Positions 34,243-42,149 of a DNA stretch of 49,342 nucleotides are shown in pieces. The DNA comes from JAAYJG01 sp964450305 (GTDB lineage: Bacteria; Bacillota; Clostridia; DSM-8532), in NCBI GenBank assembly GCA_964450305.1, contig CAYVFB010000016.1:1-49342 (forward strand), read 5' to 3'. Under the pieces are notes generated by a model. The model had not been told where the DNA came from. It made no database searches and worked only from the letters and a program-made list of their open reading frames with translations. Position 1 is the first letter of the stretch. Each line of letters begins with the position of its first letter. Both the position numbers and the translations under genes were made by a program.

Positions 34243-35013
34243 CTAAACGTATTTACGCATGTGCTTCAGGGCCGCTTTTTCAAGGCGGGACACCTGCGCC
34301 TGAGAAATACCAATTTCTTCGGCTACCTCCATTTGGGTTCTTCCCCTGAAAAAACGCAAATCGACAATCATCCTTTCGCGATCGGACAGGCGTGAGATGG
34401 CCTCATTGATTGAAATGTTCTCCAGCCAATTGTCATCATTGTTTTTTTCATCACTCACCTGATCCATTACATAAATGGCATCACCACCGTCATGATAGAC
34501 AGACTCGAAAAGCGAAATGGGGTCCTGAATGGCATCGAGGGCCAGTAAAACATCCTCTCTGGGAACATTCATTTCCTGAGCAATTTCAGTAACCGATGGC
34601 TCTCTCGACAGGGTATTGGTCAGCTTTTCCTTGGCCTGAAGCGCTTTGTAGGCGATATCCTTCAGGGAACGGCTGACCCGGATTGAATTGTTGTCCCGCA
34701 GGTACCTGCGGATTTCACCGATGATCATTGGAACGGCATACGTTGAAAACTTCACGTTTTGCGTTAAGTCGAAATTGTCAATCGCTTTGATAAGCCCTAT
34801 GCAACCAACCTGAAACAGGTCATCCACATGCTCTCCACGGTTGTTAAAGCGTTGAATAACGCTTAAAACAAGCCTCAGGTTTCCCCGGATAAACTCCTCC
34901 CTTGCACTCTTGTCACCCTTTTTTATTTTCTTAAACAGTTCATCCTTTTGTTTGTTTGTTAATACAGGAAGTTTGGACGTGTTGACTCCACAGATTTCAA
35001 CTTTGTTGATCAT
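34243..35013 (-). CDS. sigG: RNA polymerase sigma-G factor (late forespore)
   Basis: Forespore sigma factor of 256 residues. It begins MINKVEICGVNTSKLPVL, typical of sigma-G. Region 2 is RGNLRLVLSVIQRFNNRGEH and DDLFQVGCIGLIKAIDNFDL, and region 4 ends TQMEVAEEIGISQAQVSRLE. ATG at 35013 is preferred because GGGAGGTG lies just upstream; a start at 35067 has none. It directs transcription of germination and spore-protection genes, including GerA-type operons. Its leader holds two inverted repeats, one of them over the Shine-Dalgarno sequence. Confidence 0.96.
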   Translation of the reverse strand: MINKVEICGVNTSKLPVLTNKQKDELFKKIKKGDKSAREEFIRGNLRLVLSVIQRFNNRGEHVDDLFQVGCIGLIKAIDNFDLTQNVKFSTYAVPMIIGEIRRYLRDNNSIRVSRSLKDIAYKALQAKEKLTNTLSREPSVTEIAQEMNVPREDVLLALDAIQDPISLFESVYHDGGDAIYVMDQVSDEKNNDDNWLENISINEAISRLSDRERMIVDLRFFRGRTQMEVAEEIGISQAQVSRLEKAALKHMRKYV

Positions 35014-35022
35014 AAGGCACCT

Positions 35023-35177
35023 CCCATTCAGGAATGGGGTTTCAAGGATTCGGGTAAAACTATACATCAGGAACCGCGGAAAGACTCCTAACGGTACAAT
35101 TCATGATAAACCGATTTGCGGTTCCTGATCCCTTTAAAACCCTATTTACATTTTTTCCTTTGAGGTGCCAAATATAC
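35023..35177 (-). promoter_or_regulatory. Structured sigG leader with possible sigma-F/G promoter
   Basis: Three signals lie here on the minus strand. GTATA (35177-35173) and GGAAAAAATG (35158-35149) fit the sigma-F consensus well except for a 14-base spacer. ATCAGGAACCGC (35129-35118) is perfectly repeated in inverted form at 35077-35066, twelve bases with a 40-base loop. CCCATT and AATGGG (35038-35023) form a hairpin whose last three G are part of the GGGAGG ribosome-binding site. Confidence 0.5.
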
Positions 35178-35335
35178 TGTTTCAGTGATTTGAAAATATC
35201 CTTCTCACCCCTTGACAGGCCTTGCAACACAGTGTGTCATGGCCTTGGGAGGGAGAAAAAATCTTTTTGTTTCATGGATTTGAGGAAATAAATATGCAAT
35301 TATTTCCACAATTGAAGCCCCTAACTCCCGGTTCA

Positions 35336-36049
35336 TCACAGCATACGACTGATCTCCTTTTTCAGCCGTCCAAGAATTCTTTTTTCCAGCCGGGAAATGT
35401 AGGACTGGGAGATCCCTAGCATATCGGCTACTTCCTTTTGGGTTTTCTCCCTTTGGTTGTTCAGGCCAAACCGCATTTCCATGATTCTTTTTTCACGGCG
35501 GCTCAGCTTGGTCATGGCTGTAACCAGCAGCTCCCTGTCAATTTCATCGTCCAGGTTCTTTTGAATCAGATCTCCTTCGGTACCCAGAATATCTGAAAGT
35601 AAAAGCTCATTGCCGTCCCAGTCTACATTCAGCGGCTCGTCGATGGATACCTCGGAGCGCAGCCTGCTGTTTTTCCTCAGAAACATCAGGATTTCATTTT
35701 CAATGCACCTTGAGGCGTAGGTGGCCAGCTTGATGTTGCGCGACGGATTGTATGTATTAATGGCCTTGATCAGGCCAATGGTACCGATAGAGGTTAGATC
35801 CTCAATGTCCATTCCGGTATTCTCAAACTTGCGCGCGATATAGACCACAAGCCTGAGGTTCCTCTCAATCAGGGTTTTTTTCACGATCAGCTCCTTCTGC
35901 GGCAATTTGTCCAGCAGTGCCGCTTCTTCTTCATTTGTTAAGGGAGGCGGTAAAGCCTCGCTGCCGCCGACATAATGGATGTCTTCGGGGAAATGCCTGC
36001 CAAATCGTTTTCTTATCCAGTGAATAAACCTTTTGATCACATTGTTCAT
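35336..36049 (-). CDS. sigE: RNA polymerase sigma-E factor precursor
   Basis: Mother-cell sigma factor of 237 residues. An N-terminal pro-sequence of about 27 residues (MNNVIKRFIHWIRKRFG, amphipathic and basic) would tether it to the membrane until cleaved. Region 2 is ENTGMDIEDLTSIGTIGLIK. Region 3/4 contains SRREKRIMEMRFGLN and VADMLGISQSYISRLEKRI. AAGGG precedes the ATG. It is encoded directly after spoIIGA, whose product cleaves the pro-sequence. Confidence 0.96.
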   Translation of the reverse strand: MNNVIKRFIHWIRKRFGRHFPEDIHYVGGSEALPPPLTNEEEAALLDKLPQKELIVKKTLIERNLRLVVYIARKFENTGMDIEDLTSIGTIGLIKAINTYNPSRNIKLATYASRCIENEILMFLRKNSRLRSEVSIDEPLNVDWDGNELLLSDILGTEGDLIQKNLDDEIDRELLVTAMTKLSRREKRIMEMRFGLNNQREKTQKEVADMLGISQSYISRLEKRILGRLKKEISRML

Positions 36050-36113
36050 AAGATCCCTTCCTTACAGTTTTCGCTCTCCTATGGGTTGTAGTCGGACACC
36101 GGCCCTGTCTGGC

Positions 36114-37013
36114 TTATGCCGATATCAGCTCGGGGCTGATGATGGCTCTGTACTGGTTTCTCGTTGAAAGCTTGTTTTGGCAGATGCATACGACAACCTG
36201 TGTCCGCTCATACTGCAATTCCTCCTTTTCCACGCAAATTCTGTCGGGTTTGAAGCCGGGCAACATCCCGTTACTGGTCCCGATGGCATGAAAAGGGATG
36301 AGCCGTACTCTTTTTTTCCATTCGAAATTTTCCTCTGAAGCCCCCGGAACATTCTGTGTTTTAGACCAGTCTTTCAGCCATTCTGCCATTCCGGCAGGCA
36401 ACAGCTCCTTGATTCCATCCAGCTCGGCTATCATGACAGGGTATTGCGTTACCGGATCCATCAGTGAGTTGCCGGTATCTATCAGTGCCAGCAGGCTTAC
36501 AGTTTTTTCACCAAGATGAATGGACGCCTTTACGATAAAGGATTCCTTTTCAATCCGCCTTCTGAAGATATCCGTAAAAGCCCTCACCATCAGAAACCCA
36601 AAAACCAGCGTAAATACCAGCAGCAGCGTATCACTTCTCATTTGGTTGTAAAACTCGCCGTTTTTAAAGTAAATCCCCTGATTGGTCAGGCTCATCAGGG
36701 CATAACCGGCCCCGGCAAAGATGAAGGTTGACAGATAAAAAGACAGAAAGGCCTTCAGCATGCCCTTCATTTCCCTGCCCGGAAATGCCACAGCTGTCAT
36801 CAGAATGGACAGCAGCAGTTTTCCCACTATGGTATACAGGGTATGTATTTTCGGGCATAGCAGCATGGCTGCCAGATAGACTGCCCCAATAACAGCTGAT
36901 ATAAATTTACGCATGGTGGTGGAATATCGTCCGGACAATTTCTCGGTGACCAGGAGAATGCCATAGTTAACAATCACATTCTCCAGAAACAGCACATCAA
37001 TGTAAAGAATCAT
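36114..37013 (-). CDS. spoIIGA: Sigma-E processing peptidase SpoIIGA
   Basis: Membrane-embedded aspartic protease of 299 residues that processes pro-SigE. The N-terminal half has five membrane segments (LYIDVLFLENVIVNYGILLV at the start). The protease half (about 160-295) has the active-site motif ALIDTGNSLMDP. GAGGTG precedes the ATG. It lies 64 bases before sigE in one leftward operon, spoIIGA-sigE, followed after a gap by sigG. Confidence 0.95.
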   Translation of the reverse strand: MILYIDVLFLENVIVNYGILLVTEKLSGRYSTTMRKFISAVIGAVYLAAMLLCPKIHTLYTIVGKLLLSILMTAVAFPGREMKGMLKAFLSFYLSTFIFAGAGYALMSLTNQGIYFKNGEFYNQMRSDTLLLVFTLVFGFLMVRAFTDIFRRRIEKESFIVKASIHLGEKTVSLLALIDTGNSLMDPVTQYPVMIAELDGIKELLPAGMAEWLKDWSKTQNVPGASEENFEWKKRVRLIPFHAIGTSNGMLPGFKPDRICVEKEELQYERTQVVVCICQNKLSTRNQYRAIISPELISA

Positions 37014-37485
37014 AGAATCACCTCAAACTGTACCCTCTGTCCCCACTAAAAAAGTACATAGTATCTCCATTATCCATCTATATGCATGGTCATTGTCATT
37101 AATACCAAACACAGGGGGAACACAGAAGAACCGTCCCCCTGTGTTCCCCCTGTGTCCGATCTGACCCATTTAAAAAGCCCAGCATCATTATATCCCTGCA
37201 GGAAAGCGGGATTTGTCAAATAATATTATCACCCCATAAAATTCCTGACAGGTAAGGGCGAACCAGCGTTTTCACAGATGCCCGCCCTGCTGCTCAGCTT
37301 ATTTTGAACAGAGACTGAACGTTTCTTGTGCGTATCGCTTTTAATTTATAAGGTGTGTTTTTATTTGTTTTCATCTTTAGGGTTTGATAAGATAATAGCT
37401 GATGAGCCTGGAGTTTCTACAGCGAAATCGTTACATAATTGATTGACAGGCTGAGATGATTGGGTAAGCCGGATTGGAGAAATGT
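37014..37485. other. Divergent gap with an intergenic hairpin repeat
   Basis: This 472-base gap between divergent genes holds the hairpin repeat at 37109-37155. At about 37414-37424 GAGTTTCTAC resembles one conserved strand of purine riboswitches, but the matching parts are not convincing. No other gene is visible. Confidence 0.5.
37109..37155. repeat. Palindromic intergenic repeat (GACGGTTC-type)
   Basis: ACACAGGGGG (37109-37118) pairs perfectly with CCCCCTGTGT (37135-37144), and the latter is repeated at 37146-37155, allowing two alternative hairpins. The loop contains GAACCGTC. From memory, similar G/C-rich units with GACGGTTC are dispersed in many clostridial genomes. Confidence 0.65.
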
Positions 37486-38229
37486 ATGAAAAACTCAGTA
37501 CAGATATGGTACCTGTTTCACAGCGCTTATGCTGTAAAATACGGCAGCAGGCTGTTGATTTTTGATTATTACAACAACAGGGCTGCAAAACCTAAGACCG
37601 ACCTTGCGGGCGGCGTTTTTGATCCCCGCGCTCATTGTGATGAGGAGGTTTTTGTGTTTGCTTCCCATAAACATGGTGATCACTTCAACCCGGTGATCCT
37701 GAATTGGCAGAAACAGCATCCAACGCTGCATTATATTTTATCGGATGATATCTGTGTGCCAGGTACCGGGAACGTTTTATCAGTGTCTCCGGAAGAAAAT
37801 TACACGATATCAGGCATAAGTGTTCAAACCCTGACATCTACCGACGAAGGCGTAGCGTTTTTGGTGAAGATGGATGATTTGACAATATATCACGCAGGTG
37901 ATCTGCATTGGTGGCATTGGGACGGGGAGCCCGACCCGTGGAACCCTGATATGGAAAGGAAGTATAAGGAACAGATCGCAAAGCTGAAAAACGCTATGAT
38001 TGATATTGCTTTTGTTCCGGTAGACCCGCGTCAGCAAAGGTTTTCACATCTGGGAATCAGCTGGTTCCTGCAGGAAGTGACCTGCCCCCATGTTTTTCCG
38101 ATGCACTTTGGAAGGGATTACAGCATCATGAAGGTGCTTGAGAATCATCCACAGATAAAACCCTGGCTTTCAAGAATACACCCGGTTTCAGAACGTGGTC
38201 AGTCTTTTCTTCTGAAACCGGACGCATGA
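37486..38229 (+). CDS. Metallo-beta-lactamase-fold hydrolase
   Basis: Protein of 247 residues of the metallo-beta-lactamase fold. The metal-binding motif is SHKHGDHFNP, with a later Asp-His in YHAGDLHWWHWDG and a C-terminal HFGRDY. It looks like the UlaG/L-ascorbate-lactonase-like branch. ATG at 37486 follows GGAGAAATGT. It stands alone. The substrate is not known; members hydrolyse esters, lactones or phosphodiesters. Confidence 0.85.
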   Translation: MKNSVQIWYLFHSAYAVKYGSRLLIFDYYNNRAAKPKTDLAGGVFDPRAHCDEEVFVFASHKHGDHFNPVILNWQKQHPTLHYILSDDICVPGTGNVLSVSPEENYTISGISVQTLTSTDEGVAFLVKMDDLTIYHAGDLHWWHWDGEPDPWNPDMERKYKEQIAKLKNAMIDIAFVPVDPRQQRFSHLGISWFLQEVTCPHVFPMHFGRDYSIMKVLENHPQIKPWLSRIHPVSERGQSFLLKPDA

Positions 38230-38235
38230 TATCCT

Positions 38236-39522
38236 TTATTCCTCATCAAGAGGTTTGTGGCTGAACCTGCGCCGATTTGCGGCATAATCTGAAACAATAT
38301 GGCCGTTGCCCACCAGCTTGAACTTGTAGATCAAAAGCCCATCCAGGCCCATCGGGCCGCGGGCATGAATCTTGTTGGTGCTGATGCCCACCTCTGCGCC
38401 AAAGCCATACTTAAATCCGTCGCTGAACCGGGTGGAGCAATTCCAGAAAACATTCCCGGAATCCACCATGTCCATGAAACGCTCGGCATGGGCCTGGTTG
38501 TTGGTGATGATGCTGTCGGTATGCCCGGAGCCATACATATTGATATGTTCTATCGCTTCATCAAGAGAATCTACCACCTTAACCGACAGAATATAGTCCA
38601 GGTACTCGGTTTTCCAGTCTTCTTCGGTGGCGGCTTCCACGGGTATGATCGCCCGGGTTCTGTCACAGCCTTTTATTCGCACCTTGTTTTCATCGGTTTT
38701 CCTTTTCAATGCCGGCAAAAAAGCATCGGCGACATCCTGATGCACCAGCAGGGTTTCTGTTGCGTTGCACACTGCCACATATTGCACCTTTGAATCGTTC
38801 ACCACATCTACAGCCATGTTGATGTCAGCTTCGCCGTCCACATAGCAGTGGCAGATCCCGTCGGCATGCCCGAGAACAGGTATGCAGGAATTGTCCATGA
38901 TATAGCGTACAAATTCGTTGGAACCCCTTGGGATGATCAGGTCAATATGTTCATCGAGCTTCAGCATTTCGCTCACGTCTTCCCGTGTTTCAAGCAGATG
39001 AAGCCATCCAGGGTGAATGCCGGCCTCGGTGGTTGCCATTTTAATAACATCGGCCAGAACGCGGTTTGTTTCCCTGGCTTCACTGCCGCCCTTCAACAGT
39101 ACGGCATTTCCACTTTTCAGGCAAAGCGTGGAAATCTGAACCAATGCATCGGGCCTGGATTCGAATATGATTCCGATTACGCCGATAGGACAGCTGACCT
39201 TGTACAGCCTCAGGCCTTCGTCAAGTTCCGTCGCCAGAAGCTTCTTACCCACCGGCTCGGGCAGGTTGATAAGGCTGTGAATACCCTCGATAACCTCGGC
39301 CAGCTTTTTATCATCAAACTTCAACCTTTTCAACAATGGAGCAGGCAGATTTTCATTTTTGCTTCTTTCCAGATCAATCTGGTTCCGTCTGATTATTTCA
39401 TCCCGGTTTTCCTGCAGCTTCTCTGCGATCAACCGCAGGGCGAGGTTCTTTTTGTCCTGTTTTTCACAGGATAGCGCTATGGATGCATTTTTTGCGATGC
39501 AAGCCGCCTGAACCATATCCAT
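38236..39522 (-). CDS. proA: Glutamate-5-semialdehyde dehydrogenase (gamma-glutamyl phosphate reductase)
   Basis: Second enzyme of proline synthesis, reducing gamma-glutamyl phosphate with NADPH; 428 residues. The family landmarks are SCPIGVIGIIFESRPDALVQ, LKGGSEARETNRVLADVI, PRGSNEFVRYIMDN, the catalytic Cys in VQYVAVCNATETLLVHQ and SDGFKYGFGAEVGIS. ATG at 39522 has GGGAGGG just upstream; ten extra residues are possible. proB, normally adjacent, is not present here. It converges with the metallo-beta-lactamase-fold gene. Confidence 0.96.
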   Translation of the reverse strand: MDMVQAACIAKNASIALSCEKQDKKNLALRLIAEKLQENRDEIIRRNQIDLERSKNENLPAPLLKRLKFDDKKLAEVIEGIHSLINLPEPVGKKLLATELDEGLRLYKVSCPIGVIGIIFESRPDALVQISTLCLKSGNAVLLKGGSEARETNRVLADVIKMATTEAGIHPGWLHLLETREDVSEMLKLDEHIDLIIPRGSNEFVRYIMDNSCIPVLGHADGICHCYVDGEADINMAVDVVNDSKVQYVAVCNATETLLVHQDVADAFLPALKRKTDENKVRIKGCDRTRAIIPVEAATEEDWKTEYLDYILSVKVVDSLDEAIEHINMYGSGHTDSIITNNQAHAERFMDMVDSGNVFWNCSTRFSDGFKYGFGAEVGISTNKIHARGPMGLDGLLIYKFKLVGNGHIVSDYAANRRRFSHKPLDEE

Positions 39523-39657
39523 GGAGCTCCCTCCCGTTTCCTGATCATTCATGAAATGATCCCATTATAACACCTGAAGCACTGAATGAACAGTATTTAA
39601 ACCTATTTACGCAACTTTCCCTCCTTAGTTTTTGAGAATGCTTTAAGGTTCTGATAC

Positions 39658-39691
39658 CGACAAGCTGAGGTGTGATATCACTCCTCCGTCG
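39658..39691. other. Extended hairpin upstream of the hemerythrin gene
   Basis: GAGGTGTGATATCACTCCTC (39667-39686) is a 20-base palindrome with one T/T mismatch pair. It is closed by CGAC/GTCG (39658-39661 and 39688-39691) with a small bulge. It ends about 90 bases before the promoter and is not followed by a T run. It sits in a gap of 344 bases between proA and the hemerythrin gene. Confidence 0.5.
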
Positions 39692-39778
39692 CTGACCTGC
39701 TGTTCAGGCAAGCGTCCAAAACACTGTGGGATAGTTGAGTTATTTGGCACATAATTTCAGCCTTGGAGCCACAGTCTA

Positions 39779-39807
39779 TTGACTTCAATCAAAATTCTTT
39801 GTAACAT
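39779..39807 (+). promoter_or_regulatory. Promoter of the hemerythrin gene
   Basis: TTGACT (39779-39784) and TAACAT (39802-39807) are 17 bases apart; the gene starts at 39867. Confidence 0.6.
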
Positions 39808-39866
39808 GAAAAAGAAACAAAGTGAAAGCGAAAATGCATATGGGGATGCAGAGGGGGTTTGAGCTT

Positions 39867-40277
39867 ATGTTTAGTTGGAATGAAAACTACGCAACCGGAA
39901 TTCAGGAGATCGATAAACAACACAGAAAACTCATAAGTATCGGAGCAAAGCTCGAAGATATGCTTAGTACCGGCGATTCAGTTGATTATTACGATTATAT
40001 TCTCGAAACCCTGGATGAACTGAAGGATTATACCGAATATCACTTCGGATATGAAGAAAAAAAGATGGAAGAATGCAAGTATGAAAATTTTGAACAGCAC
40101 CGGATGGAACATATGTACTTTGTGAAGCGCATAAACAAGCTCTCGATGGAAGATATTGACAGCCACCAGCTCAGTGTGATCACCCAGACCCTGAACTTTC
40201 TTGCGAAGTGGCTTTTCAACCATATCCTGAATGAAGATAAGAAATATGTCCATTGCATCTCCGGGAAAAAAGAGTAA
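39867..40277 (+). CDS. Bacteriohemerythrin
   Basis: Di-iron oxygen-binding protein of 136 residues. All seven ligands are present: His19, His59, Glu63, His78, His82, His119 and Asp124, in the motifs EIDKQHRKL, YHFGYEE, QHRMEH and NHILNEDKKY. It starts MFSWNENYATGIQEID, the usual N-terminus; the frame has an upstream GTG-type extension without support. In anaerobes such proteins probably bind or remove oxygen. It stands before prfC, with 138 bases between. Confidence 0.93.
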   Translation: MFSWNENYATGIQEIDKQHRKLISIGAKLEDMLSTGDSVDYYDYILETLDELKDYTEYHFGYEEKKMEECKYENFEQHRMEHMYFVKRINKLSMEDIDSHQLSVITQTLNFLAKWLFNHILNEDKKYVHCISGKKE

Positions 40278-40415
40278 CCGCAGCGGGTGAGGGAAAAAAG
40301 TGCACCAGCTGCAACTATTCAGCGCGGCTATGGCAGCCTGCGCTTTCGTTTTCGAGGCGGGGCTACATAAAGCACAACCAACGAAACAGAAATCAACGGG
40401 AAAGGAAACACCTGG

Positions 40416-42014
40416 ATGTCAAACCAACAAAAAGAAATCAGTATGCAAACAAGCCGACGCAGAACCTTTGCGATCATCTCCCACCCCGACGCGGGAAAGA
40501 CCACCATCACCGAAAAGCTTCTTCTATACGGTGGTGCCATCAATATGGCTGGCTCGGTCAAGGCGCGCAAGGCTTCCCGGCATGCCGTCTCCGACTGGAT
40601 GGATATTGAGAAGGAACGTGGCATTTCGGTCACCTCCAGTGTCATGCAATTCGAATATAACAATCACTGTATTAATATATTGGATACTCCCGGTCATCAG
40701 GATTTCAGTGAAGACACCTACAGGACTTTGGTTGCAGCCGACAGTGCCGTGATGCTCATTGACGGTGCCAAGGGTGTGGAAACACAGACCATTAAGCTTT
40801 TTCACGTGTGCAAAATGCGGGGCATTCCGATTTTCACATTCATCAACAAGATGGATCGCGCCAGTAAAAACCCCTTTGACCTGATGCAGGAGATCGAGGA
40901 TGTTCTCGGTATCCGCTCCTATCCGATGAATTGGCCCATTGGAACCGATGGTGATTTTAAAGGGGTTTATAACCGAAAGCTGAGGCAAATAGAACTGTTT
41001 ACAGGCGGTAACCACGGTCAGTCTGTTGTTGAATCGACTAAGGGTACGGTGGAAGATCCCATCTTTGGGGATTTACTTGGCGAACCTTATTACTCACGTC
41101 TTGTAGAAGATATTGAGCTTTTAAACATTGCGGGTGACGATTTCAGCATGCGCGAGGTCTTAGATGGAAAGCTGACACCAATCTTCTTTGGCAGCGCAAT
41201 GACCAACTTTGGGGTGGCTCCTTTTTTGGAGGAATTCCTGCGGATGGCCCCACCGCCAGGCCCGAGACTTTTTTCCGAGACGATCACCGAGCCTGAAAGT
41301 GATGATTTTTATGGTTTTATCTTTAAAATTCAAGCGAACATGAACCCGAACCACCGGGATAGAATGGCATTCATGCGAATTTGCTCCGGGAAGTTTACTC
41401 GCGGGATGGGCGTTTATCAATCCAATAATGAAAAACAAATTCGCCTCTCACAGCCCCAGCAGCTGATGGCCCAGGATCGTGAGATTGTTGAGGAAGCCTG
41501 GCCCGGGGATATTGTCGGTTTGTTTGACCCCGGTATTTACCGCATTGGTGATACGCTTAGCAGCATAAAGCCCGCGCCGGATTTTAACGGGATTCCCCTC
41601 TTCCCTTCCGAGCATTTTGCCAGAATCACTGCCAGAGATACGATGAAGCGCAAGCAATTTCAAAAGGGGATCCAACAGCTGTCGGAAGAAGGAGCCATTC
41701 AGGTTTTCAAGCAGCTGGACATCGGGATAGAGGAGTTGATCGTTGGAGCCGTCGGTGTGCTTCAGTTTGAAGTGCTGGAACACAGGTTAAGAAGCGAATA
41801 TAATGTAGATCTGCGTCTGGTAAAGCTTTCCCACAAATTTGCGCGATGGCTGATGCCGCAAGACACCGATCCGCGCAAGCTGAACCTTACATCCTCCACC
41901 ATACTGGCCGTCGACCAGTATGATCGCAATGTTCTCATTTTTGAAAACCAGTGGTCCATTGATTGGGCGAAGGATAAAAACAAGGGCATCGAGTTATCTG
42001 ACATATCACGATAA
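40416..42014 (+). CDS. prfC: Peptide chain release factor 3
   Basis: Translational GTPase of 532 residues that removes RF1/RF2 from the ribosome. The G domain contains AIISHPDAGKTTITEKLLL, SVTSSVMQFEY, LDTPGHQDFSEDTYRTL and FINKMDRASKNP. Domains II and III follow, with RIGDTLSSIKPAP and EEGAIQVFKQ. AAAGGA lies nine bases before the ATG. The length agrees with bacterial RF3. Confidence 0.96.
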   Translation: MSNQQKEISMQTSRRRTFAIISHPDAGKTTITEKLLLYGGAINMAGSVKARKASRHAVSDWMDIEKERGISVTSSVMQFEYNNHCINILDTPGHQDFSEDTYRTLVAADSAVMLIDGAKGVETQTIKLFHVCKMRGIPIFTFINKMDRASKNPFDLMQEIEDVLGIRSYPMNWPIGTDGDFKGVYNRKLRQIELFTGGNHGQSVVESTKGTVEDPIFGDLLGEPYYSRLVEDIELLNIAGDDFSMREVLDGKLTPIFFGSAMTNFGVAPFLEEFLRMAPPPGPRLFSETITEPESDDFYGFIFKIQANMNPNHRDRMAFMRICSGKFTRGMGVYQSNNEKQIRLSQPQQLMAQDREIVEEAWPGDIVGLFDPGIYRIGDTLSSIKPAPDFNGIPLFPSEHFARITARDTMKRKQFQKGIQQLSEEGAIQVFKQLDIGIEELIVGAVGVLQFEVLEHRLRSEYNVDLRLVKLSHKFARWLMPQDTDPRKLNLTSSTILAVDQYDRNVLIFENQWSIDWAKDKNKGIELSDISR

Positions 42015-42149
42015 CGCAGCTCTTTGTCAGTGCGTAACCGTGACGGTGAGAGAAGCGCCCGCGTTTTGGCGCATAATACGCGCAAGGGCTCATTGAATGT
42101 ACAGGCACCCTTACATTTTGATTGTGGTCTTTGGATGCTTTCTTTCCTG

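Noticed and set aside
37380..37470. Purine riboswitch candidate (GAGTTTCTAC with nearby GATAAT)
   Set aside because: Only one conserved strand is matched; the CCG...CCGACTA half and closing stem are not found, and the downstream gene is not a purine gene. A covariance search would settle it.
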